Source: Opitutus terrae PB90-1
GTDB lineage: Bacteria > Verrucomicrobiota > Verrucomicrobiia > Opitutales > Opitutaceae
Assembly: GCF_000019965.1 (NCBI RefSeq)
Contig: NC_010571.1
Span: forward strand, 5,279,001-5,343,000
Length of the DNA: 64,000 nt
Reading direction: 5' to 3'
The notes beneath the pieces are model-generated. The model worked only from the letters and a program-made list of their open reading frames with translations. It was not told the origin of the DNA and ran no database searches. Below are positions 44,261 to 52,939 of this stretch, in pieces. Position 1 is the stretch's first letter. Every line of letters starts with the position of its first letter. The translations under genes and the position numbers were made by a program.

Positions 44261-45538
44261 ATGGCCGTATTTCCCACCGAAAAGCCCTCCAAGCTCGAAC
44301 GCGCTTTCCTCATCGGCGTCCAGACGTCCGACATGCCCGCCGGCGAAGGCACCGAGTTGCTCGCCGAACTCAAGGAGCTGGTGGAGAACCTGCGGCTCAC
44401 GGTCGTCTCCTCCACGCTGGTGAAGCTGCGCTCGCCTACCCCGGCCTTGCTGCTCGGCAGCGGCAAGGCGCAGGAGCTCGCCGCACTCGCGAAAGCCGAC
44501 GGCGCCGATGTGATCGTGTTCGACGAGCAGCTCTCGCCGGCGCAGCAGCGCAACTGGGAGGAACTCACCGGCCTGGCCGTGATCGATCGGGAGGAAGTGA
44601 TTCTCGAGGTGTTCGCCGATCGCGCGCATACGCGCGAGGCGGTGTTGCAGGTCGGGCTCGCCCGGATGGAATACTCACTGCCGCGGCTGACGCGGGCGTG
44701 GACGCATTTGTCGCGCCAGCGCGGCAAAGGCGCGCTCGGTGGCGAGGGCGAAACGCAGCTCGAACAGGACCGCCGGATCGTGCGCGATCGGATTGCGCAC
44801 CTGAAGGCCGAGCTCGCCGAGGTGGTGCAGCAGCGTGGCGTGCAGCGCCGGCGGCGCCTGCGCGTGCCCGTGCCCACCGCCTCGATCGTCGGTTACACCA
44901 ACGCCGGCAAATCCTCCCTGCTCAACGCGCTCACCGGTGCGACCGTGCTCGCCGAGGACAAGCTCTTCGCCACGCTCGATCCGACCACACGTCAGCTGCA
45001 GCTGCGCGGCAACCAAAAGCTGCTCGTCACCGACACGGTCGGCTTCATCCGCCGGCTGCCGCACCGGCTGGTCGAGGCGTTCAAGGCGACGCTCGAGGAG
45101 GTCGTCGTCGCCGATTTTCTGATTCACGTCCTCGACGTCGCGAACCCCGACTTCGAAAAGCATCACGCCACCACGCTCGGCGTGCTGCAGGAACTCGGCG
45201 CCGCGGACAAAACGATTCTCACCGTCTTCAACAAGGTCGACATCGCCGCGCCGGAGATGCTCGCGCGGGCCCGGCACCTCGTGCCCGACGGGCTTTTCGT
45301 CAGCGCGCGCACCCGCGCAGGGTTCGATGTGCTGGAGACGCGGTGTGTCGAGCTGATCGCGGACTCGTTCGGCTCCACCGAACTGCTCGTGCCCCATGAC
45401 CGCTTCGACGTCGTTGCCCGGTTGCACGAGCTCGGCGACATTCAGGAGCAGGAACACGTCGACGGAGCCGTGCGCATCAAGGGCCGGTTCCCTGCCGCGC
45501 AGTCCGCCTATTTCGCGCCGTTCGTGGTGGCAAAATAG
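44261..45538 (+). CDS. hflX: Ribosome-associated GTPase HflX
   Basis: 425 residues. N-terminal HflX domain (AFLIGVQTS, STLVKLRSPTPALLLGSGKAQELAALAKADGADVIVFDEQLSPAQQRN), the glycine-rich linker LSRQRGKGALGGEGETQLEQDRR, then a G domain: GYTNAGKSSLLNAL (P-loop, about 210), DTVGFIRRLPHRLVEAFKATLEE (G3) and NKVD (G4). It splits stalled ribosomes and acts in stress recovery. Monocistronic. Confidence 0.96.
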   Translation: MAVFPTEKPSKLERAFLIGVQTSDMPAGEGTELLAELKELVENLRLTVVSSTLVKLRSPTPALLLGSGKAQELAALAKADGADVIVFDEQLSPAQQRNWEELTGLAVIDREEVILEVFADRAHTREAVLQVGLARMEYSLPRLTRAWTHLSRQRGKGALGGEGETQLEQDRRIVRDRIAHLKAELAEVVQQRGVQRRRRLRVPVPTASIVGYTNAGKSSLLNALTGATVLAEDKLFATLDPTTRQLQLRGNQKLLVTDTVGFIRRLPHRLVEAFKATLEEVVVADFLIHVLDVANPDFEKHHATTLGVLQELGAADKTILTVFNKVDIAAPEMLARARHLVPDGLFVSARTRAGFDVLETRCVELIADSFGSTELLVPHDRFDVVARLHELGDIQEQEHVDGAVRIKGRFPAAQSAYFAPFVVAK

Positions 45539-45542
45539 TCCG

Positions 45543-45717
45543 GTGTAGGGCCGCCGCTTGTCGGCGGCCGAAAATGATCGCGGGCGGCTGCACCCCTTCG
45601 CGACCGGCGACCAGCGCCGGCCCTACCCGCGAGCTTGCGCGCACCGTTCGTGGCACGGGCGTCCCGCCCGTGATGGCGGCGTCTCTGCTCGATCCACGGG
45701 CGAGATGCCCATGCCAC
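45543..45717. repeat. Two adjacent intergenic palindromic elements
   Basis: Element one (45543-45629) starts GTGTAGGGCCGCCGCTTGTC and ends CGCCGGCCCTACC, with the hairpin GCCGCCG/CGGCGGC inside. Element two (45650-45717) starts GTGGCACGGGCGTCCCGCC and ends GCCCATGCCAC. Both fill the gap between hflX and the convergent Dabb gene. Confidence 0.7.
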
Positions 45718-45745
45718 CGCGCCGACCCACGCGCGCCTTCCCGAC

Positions 45746-46045
45746 CTACTCCGCGTCGTAAATCTGCACGCGGCTCCAAAAACTTTTGAACCGCTCGACA
45801 AACTTCAGGTGCACGGGGTCGACCTGATACGCATCATGCGCCGCGACGTCCTTGCAGACCACCGTCAGCGCCACGGAATACGTATCCTCGATGACCGGCC
45901 GCTTCGCGGTCTTCGCGGGCGTACCGACGTAAGCCTTCTCGATCGCTTTGATCGCCACCAGCGATTCAACGCCGCGACGAAATTCCGCGCGCTGCTCCGC
46001 CGTAAGGTCGGGCTTCAACCAGAAAAATACACTGTGAACCAACAT
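45746..46045 (-). CDS. Dabb (stress-responsive alpha/beta barrel) protein
   Basis: 99 residues, the full length of a Dabb domain: MLVHSVFFWLKPDLTAEQRAEF at the start, a central helix, VALTVVCKDVAAHDAYQVDPVHLKFVE and a final strand. These small dimeric ferredoxin-like proteins bind hydrophobic ligands or act as simple enzymes. Function here unknown. Downstream of mtnA on the same strand, separated by 112 bp. Confidence 0.88.
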   Translation of the reverse strand: MLVHSVFFWLKPDLTAEQRAEFRRGVESLVAIKAIEKAYVGTPAKTAKRPVIEDTYSVALTVVCKDVAAHDAYQVDPVHLKFVERFKSFWSRVQIYDAE

Positions 46046-46157
46046 GGTGGCGAAAGCGTCGCCACCAATGCGCGCGGCGCAAGCGCGAACCCCGTGGCCC
46101 CCGCCTGCCGCCCAATGGCCCGCGATGCCTCGTCGCGTCCGCGCGGAATTCGAGGCA

Positions 46158-47261
46158 TCACGGTTTGCTCGCGTGACCGGGAAACAGCGTCCGCAGCCCT
46201 TCGGCGGTCGCAGAACACACGCCGCGTTCCGTAATCAAGCCGGTGACGAGTCTCGCCGGCGTCACGTCGAAGGCCGGATTCGCGGCGGCGCTGCCTGCCG
46301 GCAGCACCGACACCGAAGCCACCGTGCCATCGGCCAGGCGGCCCGTGATCTGCGCGAGTTCCTCGGCGCCACGTTCCTCGATCGGAATCTCCCGCCGCCC
46401 ATCGTGCAGCGTCCAATCGATGCTCGGCGACGGCGCGGCCACGTAAAACGGCACGCCATTGTCGTGCGCGGCGAGCGCCTTCAAGTAGGTGCCGATCTTG
46501 TTCGCCACGTCGCCGGTCGCGGTGGTGCGGTCGGTGCCCACGATCACCAAGTCCACGTGTCCGTGCTGCATCAGGTGACCGCCAGCGTTGTCGGCGATCA
46601 CGGTGTGCGGCACGCCGTGATTCAGGAGTTCCCACGCCGTCAAGCTGGCGCCCTGGTTGCGCGGCCGCGTCTCGTCGACCCAGACGTGCACGGCAAGGCC
46701 GGCATCATGCGCCGCGTAGATCGGCGCGGTCGCCGTGCCGACGTCGACGGCGGCGAGCCAGCCCGCGTTGCAGTGCGTGAGGATGTTCACCCGCTCGTCG
46801 GGCCGCTTGCGCGCCGCGATCGCGCGGATCAGCGGCAGTCCGGCCGAGGCGATGCCGCGATTCAGCGCCACATCCTCGTCGCACATCGCGATCGCGAGTC
46901 CACGCGCTGCGGCCGCGCGCTCGGTTGCCGGCAACGGCGCCACGCGCGCCCGCACGCGATCGAGCGCCCAGCGGAGGTTCACGGCGGTGGGTCGCGTCGC
47001 CAGCAAGGTCGCATGCGCCTGCGCCAGCGCCGCATCGGTGGCGTCGCGGCACAGCGCCAGCCACAGCCCCCACGCCGCCGTCGCGCCGATCAGCGGCGCG
47101 CCGCGCACGAGCATCGCGCGGATCGCGTGCGCGGCGTCCGCCAGCGTCTCGAGTCGCGCGATCGCGAACCCATGCGGCAGCCGGGTCTGGTCGATGATTT
47201 CCACCGCGCTCCCATCGGCAGCGAGCCAGATCGTGCGCATCGGACGGCCGTGAACGTTCAT
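46158..47261 (-). CDS. mtnA: S-methyl-5-thioribose-1-phosphate isomerase
   Basis: 367 residues from the ATG at 47259-47261 (ATG 47240 also possible). eIF2B-like fold with LVRGAPLIGATAAWGLWLAL, catalytic Cys in NILTHCNAGWLAAVDVGTATAPIYAAH and catalytic Asp in VIVGTDRTTATGDVANKIGTYLKALAAHDNGVPFYVAAP. It converts methylthioribose-1-phosphate to methylthioribulose-1-phosphate in methionine salvage. No other mtn gene lies in the window. Confidence 0.92.
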   Translation of the reverse strand: MNVHGRPMRTIWLAADGSAVEIIDQTRLPHGFAIARLETLADAAHAIRAMLVRGAPLIGATAAWGLWLALCRDATDAALAQAHATLLATRPTAVNLRWALDRVRARVAPLPATERAAAARGLAIAMCDEDVALNRGIASAGLPLIRAIAARKRPDERVNILTHCNAGWLAAVDVGTATAPIYAAHDAGLAVHVWVDETRPRNQGASLTAWELLNHGVPHTVIADNAGGHLMQHGHVDLVIVGTDRTTATGDVANKIGTYLKALAAHDNGVPFYVAAPSPSIDWTLHDGRREIPIEERGAEELAQITGRLADGTVASVSVLPAGSAAANPAFDVTPARLVTGLITERGVCSATAEGLRTLFPGHASKP

Positions 47262-47487
47262 GTGCCGGCGATCTTCGCGCGCGACCGCCGGCCATCCTCG
47301 CTGTTTCTTGGCGGTTGTTGCGCATCCGTTGGCCGCACGCGTTGATTCCATTGAATGCGGCGGCCGTAAGTTGTAATCGGACCGGCAGTTCCGAGGTTCT
47401 TTGCCGCCCCGATGGCTCACCCGAGCGCCCGCTGTCAGGCTCCCCCCTGACGACGTACGCGCGACCTGACGGACGGCATCGCCCGCC

Positions 47488-49431
47488 GTGAATCTGCTCT
47501 CTGCCCTGATCCTTGGTCCCGTCGTCGTCGGTCTGTTGCTGGCCGGCGTCCGGTCTGATCGTGTGCGCGGCCTGATCGTGGTCGCCGCCGCCGCCCTCGC
47601 AACCGCCGGCACCCTCCTCGTGGTCGTCAGCGGTCCGCGCGGCCCGGTCGGCAGCGCGGTGTTCGCCGGCCCTGGCGCACACGGTCTGATGCTCGGGCTC
47701 GAGATCGCGATGGGGCTTTACATTCTCGCCGTCGGCGTGCGGGGCCGGCAGCCGTGGGTCGTCGGACTGATGCTCGCGCAGGCGGTGGTGATGGGTTGGA
47801 GCGAATGGACCATGCCGTCCGGGCCCGTGGGATCCGCGCCGCTGTTCGTCGATGAATTCGCGCTGATCCTTGCGCTGATCAACGCGGTCGTCGGCGGGGG
47901 CATCTGCCTCTATGCGCTCGGTTACATGCGCGGCTATCACGGTTCGTCGCACGCCGACGTGCCCGATCGCCGGCCACGTTTCTTCGCGCTGCTGCTGGTG
48001 TTCATGGGCGCGATGTTCGGGATCGTGTTCGCGAACAGCCTGCCGTGGCTCTTCTTCTTCTGGGAAATCACCACGCTGTGCTCGTACCTGCTGATTGGTT
48101 ACACCGGCACCGCGGAGGCGCGGCGCAATGCGTTCCGCGCGCTGGCGATGAACCTGGCGGGCGGCGTGGCTTTCGCGCTGGCGATTGCGTTCGCCGCGCA
48201 CCAAGCCGGCACCGTCGAGTTGCAGGCGCTGCTGCGCCAGAGCCCCGCCGTGGCGCTGCTGCCGGCCGCGCTGCTGTGCTTCGCCGGGATCACGAAATCC
48301 GCCCAGCTGCCGTTCTCGTCGTGGCTGCTCGGCGCGATGGTCGCGCCGACGCCGGTGTCCGCCCTGCTGCACTCCAGTACGATGGTGAAGGCCGGCGTGT
48401 ACTTGATCCTGCGGATGGCGCCGGTCGTCGCCGGCACGACCGCGGGGCTGATGGTGGCGCTCGTGGGGGCGTTCACGTTCCTCGTCGGCTCGCTTGCCGC
48501 GATCACGACCAGCGACGCCAAGAAGGTGCTCGCCTACTCCACGGTCGCCAACCTCGGGTTGATCGTCCTGTGCGGCGGCATCGGCACCTACGCCGCGGTC
48601 TGGGCCGGCGTGCTGCTGATCATCTTCCACGCCATCGCGAAATGCCTGCTGTTCCTCTGCGTCGGCCTCGTCGAGCACCGCATGCACAGCCGCGACATCG
48701 AGGCGATGTCCGGATTGATCCTCAATATGCCGCGCGTCGCGATCATGATGCTGATCGGCATGGCGGGCATGTTTCTCGCGCCGTTCGGCATGCTGATCAG
48801 CAAGTGGGCCGTGCTGAAGGCCGTGGTCGACGCTTATCCGCCGCTCTCGGTCTTCATCTGCTTCGGCAGCGCCGCGACGCTGTTCTTCTGGGTGAAATGG
48901 ATGGGCAAGCTGATCGAGGTCGTCACGCCGCGGGAAACCGTCGGACATGAATTCGCGCCGGGCGAAGCGATCGCGTTGTACGGTTTGTCCGCGGCCACGT
49001 TCCTCACCTGCCTGTTCTTCCCGCTCATCTCGTCGGCCGCGATCGAACCCTACGTGCGCAGCGTCTTCGGCCAGAGCGCGTCGATGGCTCCGGGCAACGT
49101 CGTGATCATGATGATCATGATGGTGATGATCATGCTGTTTCCGCTGAGCTTCATCAACTATGGCCGCGGCGTGAAGGTCATGGACGCGTATCTTGGCGGC
49201 GCGAACGTCCAGAGCAGTGTCCGTTTCATGGGCGCGGGCCGCGAAGTGCAGGCGGTGACGATGCACAACTACTACCTGCGCGAGTTCTTCAGCGAAAAGG
49301 GACTCACGCGCGCCGGCGTTCTCGCCAGCGCCCTGGTGCTCGCGGTCCTGCTGCTCGCACCCGCGTTCACGCGGTCCGCCCCTGCCTCCGCCGCCGTGCC
49401 CGCGCCGCTCACTTCGCTGCCGTCCCGTTGA
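47488..49431 (+). CDS. echA: Ech-type hydrogenase proton-pumping subunit EchA (NuoL/MrpA-like)
   Basis: 647 residues from a GTG at 47488. About 16 membrane helices of the proton-translocating antiporter family. Conserved residues are visible: Glu in FFFWEITTLCSYLLIGYTG, Lys in AGITKSAQLPFSSWLLGAMVAPTPVSALLHSS and Lys in TMVKAGVYLILR. It forms the ion-translocating arm of a group 4 hydrogenase. First gene of a six-gene run with gaps of 2-17 bp, so one operon. A mtnA gene lies divergent upstream; no promoter could be picked out in the 226-bp gap. Confidence 0.92.
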   Translation: MNLLSALILGPVVVGLLLAGVRSDRVRGLIVVAAAALATAGTLLVVVSGPRGPVGSAVFAGPGAHGLMLGLEIAMGLYILAVGVRGRQPWVVGLMLAQAVVMGWSEWTMPSGPVGSAPLFVDEFALILALINAVVGGGICLYALGYMRGYHGSSHADVPDRRPRFFALLLVFMGAMFGIVFANSLPWLFFFWEITTLCSYLLIGYTGTAEARRNAFRALAMNLAGGVAFALAIAFAAHQAGTVELQALLRQSPAVALLPAALLCFAGITKSAQLPFSSWLLGAMVAPTPVSALLHSSTMVKAGVYLILRMAPVVAGTTAGLMVALVGAFTFLVGSLAAITTSDAKKVLAYSTVANLGLIVLCGGIGTYAAVWAGVLLIIFHAIAKCLLFLCVGLVEHRMHSRDIEAMSGLILNMPRVAIMMLIGMAGMFLAPFGMLISKWAVLKAVVDAYPPLSVFICFGSAATLFFWVKWMGKLIEVVTPRETVGHEFAPGEAIALYGLSAATFLTCLFFPLISSAAIEPYVRSVFGQSASMAPGNVVIMMIMMVMIMLFPLSFINYGRGVKVMDAYLGGANVQSSVRFMGAGREVQAVTMHNYYLREFFSEKGLTRAGVLASALVLAVLLLAPAFTRSAPASAAVPAPLTSLPSR

Positions 49432-49434
49432 GTC

Positions 49435-50358
49435 ATGGAACCTTGGATTCGCCTCGTCCTCTACCTCGTCGCCGCTCCGGTGGTGGGTGGATTGCTGACC
49501 GGGCTCGACCGGCGGATCTCGGCGCGCATGCAATCACGGCAAGGGCCGCCGCTCGCGCAGCCGTTCTACGACGTGATGAAACTCTGGCGGAAGGAGCGCA
49601 TCGTCGTCCGCAAGTCCCAGAATTTCTTCATCCTGTTTTTCCTGCTCCTGGTCATCTTCACGGGCGCGCTGTTCTTCGCCGGCTCGGATTTGTTGCTGAC
49701 GATTTTCGCGCTGACGCTGGCCGCGATCTTCTTCGTGCTCGGCGCCTACAAGGTGAGTTCGCCGTACAGCTTCGTCGGCGCGCAGCGCGAGCTGATCCAG
49801 ATGATGGCCTACGAGCCGATGGTGCTGCTGACCGCGATCGGCATGTATATGGTCGCGGGCAGCTTTTACGTTCACGAGATCGCCCGGCATCCGACGTTGC
49901 TCGTCACGACGCTGCCGGGCGTGTTCGCCGGCTTCCTCTTCGCGCTCGAGATCAAGTTCCGGAAATCGCCATTCGATCTGTCCTCCTCGCACCACGCGCA
50001 CCAGGAGCTCGTGCGCGGGATCACCACTGAGTTTTCCGGCCGCGCGCTCGCGCTGATCGAGATCGCGCACTGGTATGAGAACGTCTTTCTGCTCGGTTGG
50101 GTGTATCTGTTCTTCGCCGCGATTCCGGCAGTCGGCGTCGCCGTCGCGTTCGCCGTTTTCGGCTTCGTGATCCTGGTCGACAACGTCTTTGCCCGGCTGA
50201 AGTGGCAGACCGCCCTGCGCAGCGCGTGGATCGCAGCGTTCGTGCTCGGGTTTGGCAACATTCTCGTTCTCTCGCTGCTTCCGCCCAAGCCCGCCGAGCA
50301 CCCCAGCCCCGCGCCCGCGGCCCTCGTCACGACCGCACCGGTCCCCGCCTCCCGCTAA
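49435..50358 (+). CDS. echB: Ech-type hydrogenase membrane anchor EchB (NuoH/HyfC-like)
   Basis: 307 residues, eight or so membrane helices. Family motifs RMQSRQGPPLAQPFYDVMKLWRKERIV (the NuoH-like amphipathic loop), KVSSPYSFVGAQRELIQMMAYEP and LEIKFRKSPFDLSSSHHAHQELVRGITTEFSG. This subunit docks the soluble hydrogenase arm to the membrane and links it to proton translocation. It starts three bases after echA; its C-terminus is Pro/Ala-rich. Confidence 0.93.
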   Translation: MEPWIRLVLYLVAAPVVGGLLTGLDRRISARMQSRQGPPLAQPFYDVMKLWRKERIVVRKSQNFFILFFLLLVIFTGALFFAGSDLLLTIFALTLAAIFFVLGAYKVSSPYSFVGAQRELIQMMAYEPMVLLTAIGMYMVAGSFYVHEIARHPTLLVTTLPGVFAGFLFALEIKFRKSPFDLSSSHHAHQELVRGITTEFSGRALALIEIAHWYENVFLLGWVYLFFAAIPAVGVAVAFAVFGFVILVDNVFARLKWQTALRSAWIAAFVLGFGNILVLSLLPPKPAEHPSPAPAALVTTAPVPASR

Positions 50359-50363
50359 ACGCC

Positions 50364-51380
50364 ATGCTCGGCCTGCGAAAATCTCCGTGGATCATCCACT
50401 ATGACGCCTCGAGTTGCAATGGCTGCGACATCGAGACGCTCGCCTGCCTGACGCCGCTCTACGACGTGGAGCGACTCGGCGTGATCAACACCGGCAATCC
50501 GAAGCACGCCGACATCTTCCTGGTGACCGGCGCCGTCAACGAGCAGAGCAAGGAAGTCATCCGTAACATCTACCACCAGCTGCCCGAGCCGAAGGTCGTG
50601 GTCGCGATCGGCGTCTGCGCGTCGAGCGGCGGGATTTTCCGCGATTGCTACAACATCGCCGGCGGCGTCGATCGCGTCATACCGGTCGATGTTTACGTGC
50701 CCGGCTGCGCCGCGCGGCCCGAGGCGATCATCGACGGCGTGGTGCAGGCGCTCGGCGTGTTGGAGCGCAAGCAGAGCGAGATGAGCGCGCTCGCGAACTG
50801 CATCGATCGGATTCTCTACCTGCGGGCGACGAAGGCGGACGCCGCCGAAATCCTCGTGCTGCAAAAGATCGCCTATCAAACGGAGATCGAGCTCTACGGC
50901 GACGACAGCCTGCCGCCGATGCAGCAAACCCTCGAGGAGCTGGAGCACGATTTCGAGCACGTGCCGGTGAACGCGCCGTCGCTGCTGCCGGCCGACCGCG
51001 ACCTCGCCGCGGCGCCCGCCGCACCCGCTCGGATCGTTTTCCTGAAGGCGGTAATCAACGGGAAAATCATCGGCTCGATCCGCGGTTATCAGCTCGGCGA
51101 CACCGCTTATCTCAGCCGGATGATCGTGCATCCGTACTTCCGTCGCCGCGGTGTCGGCCGGCGGTTGCTGCCGGAGATCGAGAAGGCGTTCCCCACGGCG
51201 CGCCGGTTCGAGGCGAACACCGGCCATCAGAGCAAGCGCAACCACTACCAGCTCACGCAACTGGGCTACCGGCAGTTCAAGACCGAGCCGCTCACGCCCA
51301 CGATCACGCTCGTGTACTTCGAAAAACTGCGGCCGGCCGGGACCAGCGGCTCTCGTCCGCCCATCCTCGTCTCCAGCTAG
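50364..51380 (+). CDS. echC: Ech small subunit EchC (NuoB-like) fused to a GNAT acetyltransferase domain
   Basis: 338 residues. Residues 1-140 are a complete hydrogenase small subunit/NuoB domain with the proximal [4Fe-4S] ligands: SSCNGCD (C18, C21), GVCASSGG (C85) and PGCAARPEAI (C115). Residues about 146-325 are a second, complete domain of the GNAT acetyltransferase fold: LRATKADAAEILVLQKIAY, VFLKAVINGKIIGSIRGY and the acetyl-CoA loop IVHPYFRRRGVGRRLL, ending LGYRQFKTE. EchC homologues stop after the first domain. The GNAT part may modify the complex, another protein or a small molecule; there is no direct evidence. In frame throughout with no internal stop. Confidence 0.93.
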   Translation: MLGLRKSPWIIHYDASSCNGCDIETLACLTPLYDVERLGVINTGNPKHADIFLVTGAVNEQSKEVIRNIYHQLPEPKVVVAIGVCASSGGIFRDCYNIAGGVDRVIPVDVYVPGCAARPEAIIDGVVQALGVLERKQSEMSALANCIDRILYLRATKADAAEILVLQKIAYQTEIELYGDDSLPPMQQTLEELEHDFEHVPVNAPSLLPADRDLAAAPAAPARIVFLKAVINGKIIGSIRGYQLGDTAYLSRMIVHPYFRRRGVGRRLLPEIEKAFPTARRFEANTGHQSKRNHYQLTQLGYRQFKTEPLTPTITLVYFEKLRPAGTSGSRPPILVSS

Positions 51381-51388
51381 CCCGCGCC

Positions 51389-51844
51389 ATGGCGAACCAA
51401 TCCTACCAAGCGATCGAAATTGGCGAGTTGCTCGTCGCCGTGACGAAGTTCAAGGACGACGGCTGGCGGCTCGTGCAGATCGGCGCAACGCGGCTCGCGG
51501 AACACGTCGAGCTGACCTACAGCTTCGATCGCGCGCTGGAGCTGAAGAATCTGCGGCTGCTCGTACCGGCGCCGGGCGCGCGCGTGCCGAGCGTGAGCGC
51601 CGTGTTCTGGTGCGCGTTTCTCTACGAAAACGAGCTGCACGATTTGTTTGGCGTCGAGGTGGACGGCATGGCCGTCGATTTCCACGGCGCGTTCTACAAG
51701 ACCGCGGTGCCCTTCCCGTTCGGCGCCGCGCCGAAGGTGAAGCCGCCGAGCGCGGCGAGACCCGCCGCACCTTCTGCCGCTGCACCCGCGGCACCCGCCG
51801 CCAAACCGGAGCCGCCCGGCCCGCATCCGAGCGCGTCCACCTGA
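51389..51844 (+). CDS. echD: Ech-type hydrogenase subunit EchD (NuoC-like)
   Basis: 151 residues from ATG 51389. The first 105 residues resemble the NuoC/EchD fold: DDGWRLVQIGATRLAEHVELTYSFD, then VSAVFWCAFLYENELHDLFGVEVDGMAVDF, including the ExELHDLFG motif typical of the family. The C-terminal 40 residues are a Pro/Ala/Lys-rich tail. It supports the small/large subunit interface. Eight-base gap from echC and 17 bases to echE. Confidence 0.9.
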   Translation: MANQSYQAIEIGELLVAVTKFKDDGWRLVQIGATRLAEHVELTYSFDRALELKNLRLLVPAPGARVPSVSAVFWCAFLYENELHDLFGVEVDGMAVDFHGAFYKTAVPFPFGAAPKVKPPSAARPAAPSAAAPAAPAAKPEPPGPHPSAST

Positions 51845-51861
51845 GCCTTCCGCCGCCCATC

Positions 51862-52938
51862 ATGGCCCGCACGATCATTCCTTTCGGTCCGCAACATCCC
51901 GTGCTCCCCGAGCCGGTGCACCTGGATCTCGTGGTGGAAGACGAGCGGGTCGTGGAAGCGCGGCCGTCGATCGGATTCATCCATCGCGGGCTCGAACGCC
52001 TCGTCGAAAAAAAGGACTTCGTCGAGTTTGTGTACGTCGCCGAGCGGATCTGCGGAATCTGCAGCTTCATCCACGGCCAGACCTACTGCCAGGGCATCGA
52101 GGAGATCATGCGTATCGCCGTGCCGCCGCGCGCCCGTTACCTACGCACGATCTGGGGCGAGTTCTCGCGGCTGCACAGCCATCTGCTCTGGCTCGGGCTC
52201 ATGGCGGATGCGATCGGGTTCGAGAACCTGTTCATGCATTCGTGGCGCGTGCGCGAGCAGGTGCTGAAGATCATCGAAGCCACGACCGGCGGCCGCGTGA
52301 TCTTCGGCGTGTGCAAGATCGGCGGCGTCCGTCGCGACATCCCCGCCGACGCCATTCCCGGCATCCTCGACGAACTCACCGCGATCGAGGCGGGCATGCG
52401 CCGGCTCGCGGACACGTTTCTCCGCGACCGCTCGGTACAGGATCGGTTGCGCGGCGTCGGCGTGCTCTCGCGCGATGACGCGCACGCGCTCGGCTGCGTC
52501 GGACCGACCCTGCGCGCGAGCGGCGTCGCGCAGGATATGCGCCATCTCGGCTATGCCGCGTTCGGCGAACTGCCCGTCGAGCCGGTCACGCGGCTCGACG
52601 GGGACTCCTACGCGCGCTGTGCCGTGCGTTGCGAGGAGTTGTTCCAGTCGGTCGACCTGATCCGGCGCGCCTTCGCCGCGCTCCCCGCCGGCGAGATCGC
52701 GGTCAAGGTCACGGGCAATCCCAGCGGCGAATTCATCGCTCGCACCGAACAACCGCGCGGCGAAGTCGTCTATCACCTCAAGGCGGATGGCAGCCGAAAC
52801 CTGCAGCGGTTCCGCGTGCGCACGCCCACCTTCGCGAACTTGCCCGCGATGGTGAAACTCCTCCCAGGCTGCGAACTCGCCGATGTGCCGGTCCTCGTGC
52901 TGACCATCGACCCCTGCATCAGCTGCACGGAGCGTTGA
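51862..52938 (+). CDS. echE: Ech-type [NiFe] hydrogenase large subunit EchE
   Basis: 358 residues. Both nickel-binding motifs of a true hydrogenase are present: RICGICSFIH (C64, C67) and DPCISCTER (C352, C355), so this is not merely a complex I NuoD. The protein ends three residues after the last cysteine. There is no C-terminal peptide to be cut by a maturation protease, a state known for some Ech/CooH-type enzymes. It would make H2 from reduced ferredoxin or oxidise H2 at the cytoplasmic face. Hyp maturation genes are not in the window. Confidence 0.95.
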   Translation: MARTIIPFGPQHPVLPEPVHLDLVVEDERVVEARPSIGFIHRGLERLVEKKDFVEFVYVAERICGICSFIHGQTYCQGIEEIMRIAVPPRARYLRTIWGEFSRLHSHLLWLGLMADAIGFENLFMHSWRVREQVLKIIEATTGGRVIFGVCKIGGVRRDIPADAIPGILDELTAIEAGMRRLADTFLRDRSVQDRLRGVGVLSRDDAHALGCVGPTLRASGVAQDMRHLGYAAFGELPVEPVTRLDGDSYARCAVRCEELFQSVDLIRRAFAALPAGEIAVKVTGNPSGEFIARTEQPRGEVVYHLKADGSRNLQRFRVRTPTFANLPAMVKLLPGCELADVPVLVLTIDPCISCTER

Positions 52939-52939
52939 T

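Noticed and set aside
46705-49533. 942-codon minus-strand frame across mtnA and echA
   Set aside because: Antisense shadow spanning two real genes, with extreme His/Arg/Asp/Glu content.
50097-50363. Earlier start of the echC-GNAT frame inside echB
   Set aside because: Would overlap 260 bp of echB in another frame. The ATG at 50364 starts exactly where EchC homology begins.
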